DNA of 64,000 bases, from the NCBI GenBank assembly GCA_930367205.1, contig OV884012.1, positions 49,807,239 through 49,871,238 of the forward strand, written 5' to 3'. Source of the stretch: Acanthosoma haemorrhoidale. Its lineage: Eukaryota > Arthropoda > Insecta > Hemiptera > Acanthosomatidae. The number at the start of each line of letters is the position of its first letter. Positions within the stretch are counted from its first letter, which is position 1. Made by a program: the position numbers and the translations under genes. The notes below the pieces were generated by a model. It was not told where the DNA came from. It searched no databases and saw only the letters and a list, made by a program, of their open reading frames with translations. Below are positions 60,805-64,000 of the stretch, one piece after another.

Positions 60805-61275
60805 GAATTCATCTCTTCCAAGCTCATAAAATTCCATAGAAACCTATCCAACAACCCTAATCCCATAGCAGTCATTGCACTGCACCACTCATCCCTATAA
60901 TCCAACCCTCCTAGGGGACCAAAACGGCAGTGGCATCGTGACCTACTATAAATACTTGACAGTGGGAGTCCTAGCAATGGCCAGTTTCTCCAATCATGTC
61001 CTGAGCTCTCGCGCTCTTTGTCAGCCTCCGCTGGCTCTTATCCAGTGACGCAGCGGACGGAGGAGTGTGGGGGACTTCCCAACACTCCGCTTCCTCTCTC
61101 TCATGCAAGGGACTCGACAACCATGTGGACTTGGGTGGTTTCTGGGCTGTTTGTAAATACTGTATGAATGAGCGAGTGAATGAAAATGTAAATATGGTAT
61201 GAATGGGATCTTTATCACAATTACTTATTGCCTAATAAGGCAGATTGTAATTTTATCATAATAAAGTTGTTTTTT
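60701..61275 (+). mobile_element. Jockey-A copy 10 with internal inverted duplication
   Basis: Plus strand. 60716-60757 matches copy 1 (ORF2 region, ACTCTTCATAATGATCT... against TTCTTCACAATGATCTGAAT). Then comes an inverted copy of the same segment (60761-60804), after which the normal element resumes at CTCTTCCAAGCTCATAAAA (60811). ORF2 ends near 60950 and the UTR follows with TGGCAATGGCCAGTTTCTCC-like sequence near 60975, GGGGGACTTCCC near 61069 and the end GGCAGATTGTAATTTTATCA then TAATAAAGTTGTTTTTTA. It is 5' truncated near 60701. Non-coding overall. Confidence 0.88.
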
Positions 61276-61399
61276 ATAATACAATGGGCCCTATTTTGTT
61301 GAATGAACCTCTTTTCCAATTTAATTTATTCCCAAAAAAACAGTAGCCATATTTAGTTTTTGCTTTCATAGGGTGAATATTTCTGCTGCAGTAGCATTG
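61276..61399. other. Short non-coding gap
   Basis: Nothing recognised. Confidence 0.4.
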
Positions 61400-61940
61400 T
61401 ATTATTCTTCCAGATCTTCATCCACACGTTTCTCTTTTGACTCAGCTTAAGTTTTCTGCGGAGGGAACACTGGTATTTTTATGGCACAAAAAATGAGTAA
61501 TTAAGCTCTGTGCAGAAGATCTTTCTGTATTGATGAGTACTTTTTTAGTTTTGCAGCCCTCCTTGTAGTCACGCAGAAGCGTATACATGCAGGAAATATT
61601 AAAACAGTTCCATAATTACTTTTTGTTAGAACGCTTTCTAATATAGTGAGATTCTAAGGCAGGAAATGAATTTATGTGTTCCTTGATACAGTCTGTGTCA
61701 GCAGAAAGTGTTTTGTTCGGACGAGATTTTCTGCCCATATTATCTAGGCTACCAAAAGTCCCGGATGGTGTAACAGCATAAAGTGCATTGTTGATAGGTC
61801 CGTTGGAGTCGCAAAGGTCGTTTAAAAAAAATAAGGTGCAAACCCTCAATTCTACTTTACTGTTAAGCAAAATATATTTTTTACTACACCGTGTGCAGGC
61901 TCCCCTAACATCCACTTCCCTACATGTTTTATAGGTAATC
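61400..61940 (-). pseudogene. Fragment of a transposon-borne protein family (HINSFP..SHY motif)
   Basis: The frame 61915-61616 (99 codons) shows CTRCSKKYIL, the cysteine-containing ELRVCTLFFLNDL, NMGRKSRPNKTLSADTD and then CIKEHINSFPALESHYIRKR. The R-G-[KR]...P-N-K...V-K-x-H-I-x-S-F-P-x-x-x-S-H-Y-x-R pattern is one I recall from a multi-copy family in aphids and other arthropods, thought to be transposon encoded. The name of the superfamily is uncertain to me. Reading on leftward with a frame change (61600-61500) gives MYTLLRDYKEGCKTKK, fitting the next conserved block. No catalytic region is visible. Broken and partial. Confidence 0.6.
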
Positions 61941-62399
61941 CAGACAAATTGATCTACATATGTATATTGATAGAAGTCCTTTAAAGAAAAAAGTGTTTAG
62001 AAAATCGTCAAGATTAGAAGAAAATAAACTATTTTGTTTCATAAAAACTGCAGCTATTAATATTTATTAGACCTAATGGTACACAATTCATAACTTTAAT
62101 TTAAAAAAACTAAACAGAAAAATAATTGAAAAAAAAATTGTGCCAGAATTATTTTCTGGAAATACGGTAAAGTTATATACTGCCTTGATTTACTTCGAAG
62201 CTTTTACATATGTCTTACTAGGTGGGACTACTCCAACACATTTTACTATCTTCTGTTTTTTTGCCTATTATAATCAAAACCCTAAAATGTTCGACAGATT
62301 TCATTACGCTCTTCTTTTCTTTTCTGTTTATTATCATTGTTATATTCAGAATACGTTTCGATTACAAAAAAAAATGTATACAAAGAAGTGAATTAGTTT
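61941..62399. other. AT-rich non-coding
   Basis: Open frames at 62140-62446 (plus) are phenylalanine/isoleucine rich and unassigned. Confidence 0.4.
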
Positions 62400-63310
62400 T
62401 TTCCCCTTCTTGGGATCTCAAATGGGATTTCCCCAAGAGCCCGTGAGGAGGACTCATGGGGTTTTCGTGGTCTGAGGTGCCCGTATTCCAGTGCAATTGG
62501 GATTGTTGTACCAGTCAGCGCATCTTTATTTGTCCTTAGAAACCGCCTTTAATCAGAAAAAGAAAAAAAATCCTTATATACTGCTGACAGACTATTAACA
62601 TGTTTATAAACTAACTATAAACTATTTACCACTAGTGAATCCTCTTCTTTACCTATATCTGACTACCTACTTACAACCTAATCCTAACTTATTCTACATA
62701 TCCAATACATCTAGGCCATCCCGTACAACGATGCCTTCTTGACGAGACTTCCCGAAATCACAGCTCCTCGTCCTGCACAACCGTCTTTGAGATGGTGAAG
62801 TGGGATGTCCATGAAGCTGCTTATACTTCTGGTCGAAGAGAAAAAAAGGGCCCGCAGTTCTTTTTGGTATTTACCAGTAACAACAACTCGGGTGGACTCG
62901 TCCAAGGTTTACTTACCTAGTGGTACGAATCGCTCGTGATTCCGCGGGTTCCAGGGCTTGACAGGAGAGCACGACATGTTCCACTATGTTCTCTTCTCCT
63001 CTGTGTGGGGAGTTAGCTCTTTATCATTCATGCAGCTTTGATCGACATAATCCACCCTGGTCTGTTAGTATTTGTGAACTCTAGTAGTCATAGGAGACTC
63101 ATCTCGTACTCAGCATGTCACCGACTGAAGGAAAGCACTTATTCACGGCACTCCCCTTCGTTATGCTGATCCACCTGTCATTCCTCGCCTTATCGATCCA
63201 TTCACCAAGGAGGGCCTTCCACCTCCTAGGTTTCTTGTTGATTCTGTTATGGTGAGGCTATCTAGCTGCCCTCTCTTCAACTTCGTTCTGAAGCGTTGTT
63301 CCAAAAAAAC
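62400..63310 (-). mobile_element. LINE-G: decayed ORF2 C-terminus and 3' region
   Basis: Minus strand. 63215-63050: RWKALLGEWIDKARNDRWIS, then ITKGSAVNKCFPSVGDML, then (after stops) LTDQGGLCRSKLH. 63010-62950: RANSPHRGEENIVEHVVLSC followed by QALE. This order (W...W.dR W...T.G......P.v, L-T-[GD]-H/Q-G, then H/C...G-E-E...V-E-H-V-V-x-x-C) is that of the zinc-knuckle-like C-terminus of R1/I-group non-LTR elements. 62700-62400 is balanced non-coding sequence with ACAAATAAAG near 62527 in minus sense, probably the 3' untranslated region. Several stops; inactive. Right boundary uncertain. Confidence 0.65.
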
Positions 63311-63600
63311 TAAGTGGCTGAGAGCCGTCAACGACAAACCTTGGCCCCCTCCTCATGACCCGAATCAGTGTGTCTGCATCAGCCTGAGGATCTGGGCATT
63401 TTTGAGGTGCGCTAACCATGACTGGCGTGCTTATCTTAATAACATATCAACGAAGCTATATATAACAAAGCTGTTGGTGACTGTTGTCCCCATATCTGCC
63501 AGGTACTCTATGTTAGGTGAGAGACTCGGCTTCTTCCCAAGTTCCACCGTTACCTCAGTTGTAATCATCGGTCAAGGATACATGAAATGTTATGAATAGT
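63311..63600. other. Balanced sequence, possibly more of LINE-G
   Basis: The plus frame 63249-63599 (116 codons) is open but recalls no family and overlaps the minus-strand LINE remnant at its left end. By position the rest could be the RNase H region of LINE-G in reverse, but I could not find its motifs. Confidence 0.3.
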
Positions 63601-64000
63601 TTTCTTCCGAAGAAATATAATTCTCACAAAATCACCTGATCATAAAGCTAACAAATTACGGAACAATCTTTTATACAATACTTTTCATAAAAATGAATTA
63701 TTTGAAAATAAATTAAAAAAAAAACAGTGCTTTAAATATTAGTTTACTAAACCATCGGGCGATAGAATCCGCTTTCAAAAATAGCACCAAATTCTAGAGC
63801 AGATCTTTGTAACTTGTAAAAGTTCTCCTTTCCCTTGGTACCATTAACGACCTGAAGCTCTGAACCGTGTCGGTAAAAAGATTGAGAAGAGTGGTTTGTT
63901 TACCATTTACCTCAGAGGGAAATAGAGATATACTTTGGTCCTCTTAGGAAAACCAAAAGAAAAAATAAATAAATAAAAAAACCAACCGATAATGATACAT
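63601..64000. other. AT-rich non-coding
   Basis: Nothing recognised up to the window end. Confidence 0.4.

Noticed and set aside
63249..63599. 116-codon plus-strand frame
   Set aside because: Overlaps a recognisable minus-strand LINE C-terminus at its left end and has no signature of its own.

Overview
This 64 kb window is AT-rich, gene-poor eukaryotic DNA, most likely from an insect with a large, repeat-laden genome. The evidence is the mix of decayed elements: Jockey-type non-LTR retrotransposons, other LINE remnants (two with RNase H or C-terminal domains), a pogo/Tigger-type DDE transposase, about 100-bp mariner-like MITEs, and a fragment of a transposon-borne protein family that I know from aphids and other insects. 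No bacterial-style operons, rRNA genes, CRISPR arrays or intact tRNAs were seen. I found no host protein-coding exon I can defend; almost every open frame is under 120 codons and unrelated to anything I recognise, apart from transposable-element (TE) remnants.

Layout. 1-6.6 kb holds two minus-strand Jockey-A copies (the second has a clean 12-bp target-site duplication) and a MITE. 8.4-9.9 kb holds a LINE C-terminal remnant, a GC-richer block of unknown nature, and a striking imperfect palindrome at 9729-9832 that would fold as an RNA hairpin. 12.5 and 28.1 kb each hold a long pure (TC)n tract. 16-19.2 kb has two more Jockey-A 3' ends with target-site duplications of 12 and 11 bp. 20-24.5 kb is non-coding, with one GC-richer block carrying paired E-boxes. 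24.5-24.9 kb has two MITEs. 29.5-30 kb is an RNase H-bearing LINE remnant. 33-39.2 kb holds a Jockey-A end, a poly(A)-tailed retrosequence, a LINE C-terminus and a LINE with a poly(A) tail.

40.9-42.6 kb is the best nested structure: a Tigger-like transposase pseudogene on the minus strand, interrupted in its N-terminal DNA-binding region by a plus-strand Jockey-A copy. 47-48 kb has a LINE remnant and a complete MITE. 51.6-52.2 kb is a Jockey-A reverse transcriptase fragment. 55.0-56.7 kb has a 54-bp tandem repeat, a LINE C-terminus, a motif-dense block and a Jockey-A end. 60.3-61.3 kb has two Jockey-A copies in opposite orientation, one containing an internal inverted duplication. 61.4-63.6 kb holds a transposon-protein fragment and another LINE remnant.

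The window reads as an intergenic or intronic TE graveyard with scattered GC-richer islands that could be cis-regulatory. All element assignments come from reading translations and comparing copies within the window, without database searches. Jockey-A, LINE-E and similar labels are names for this window only.
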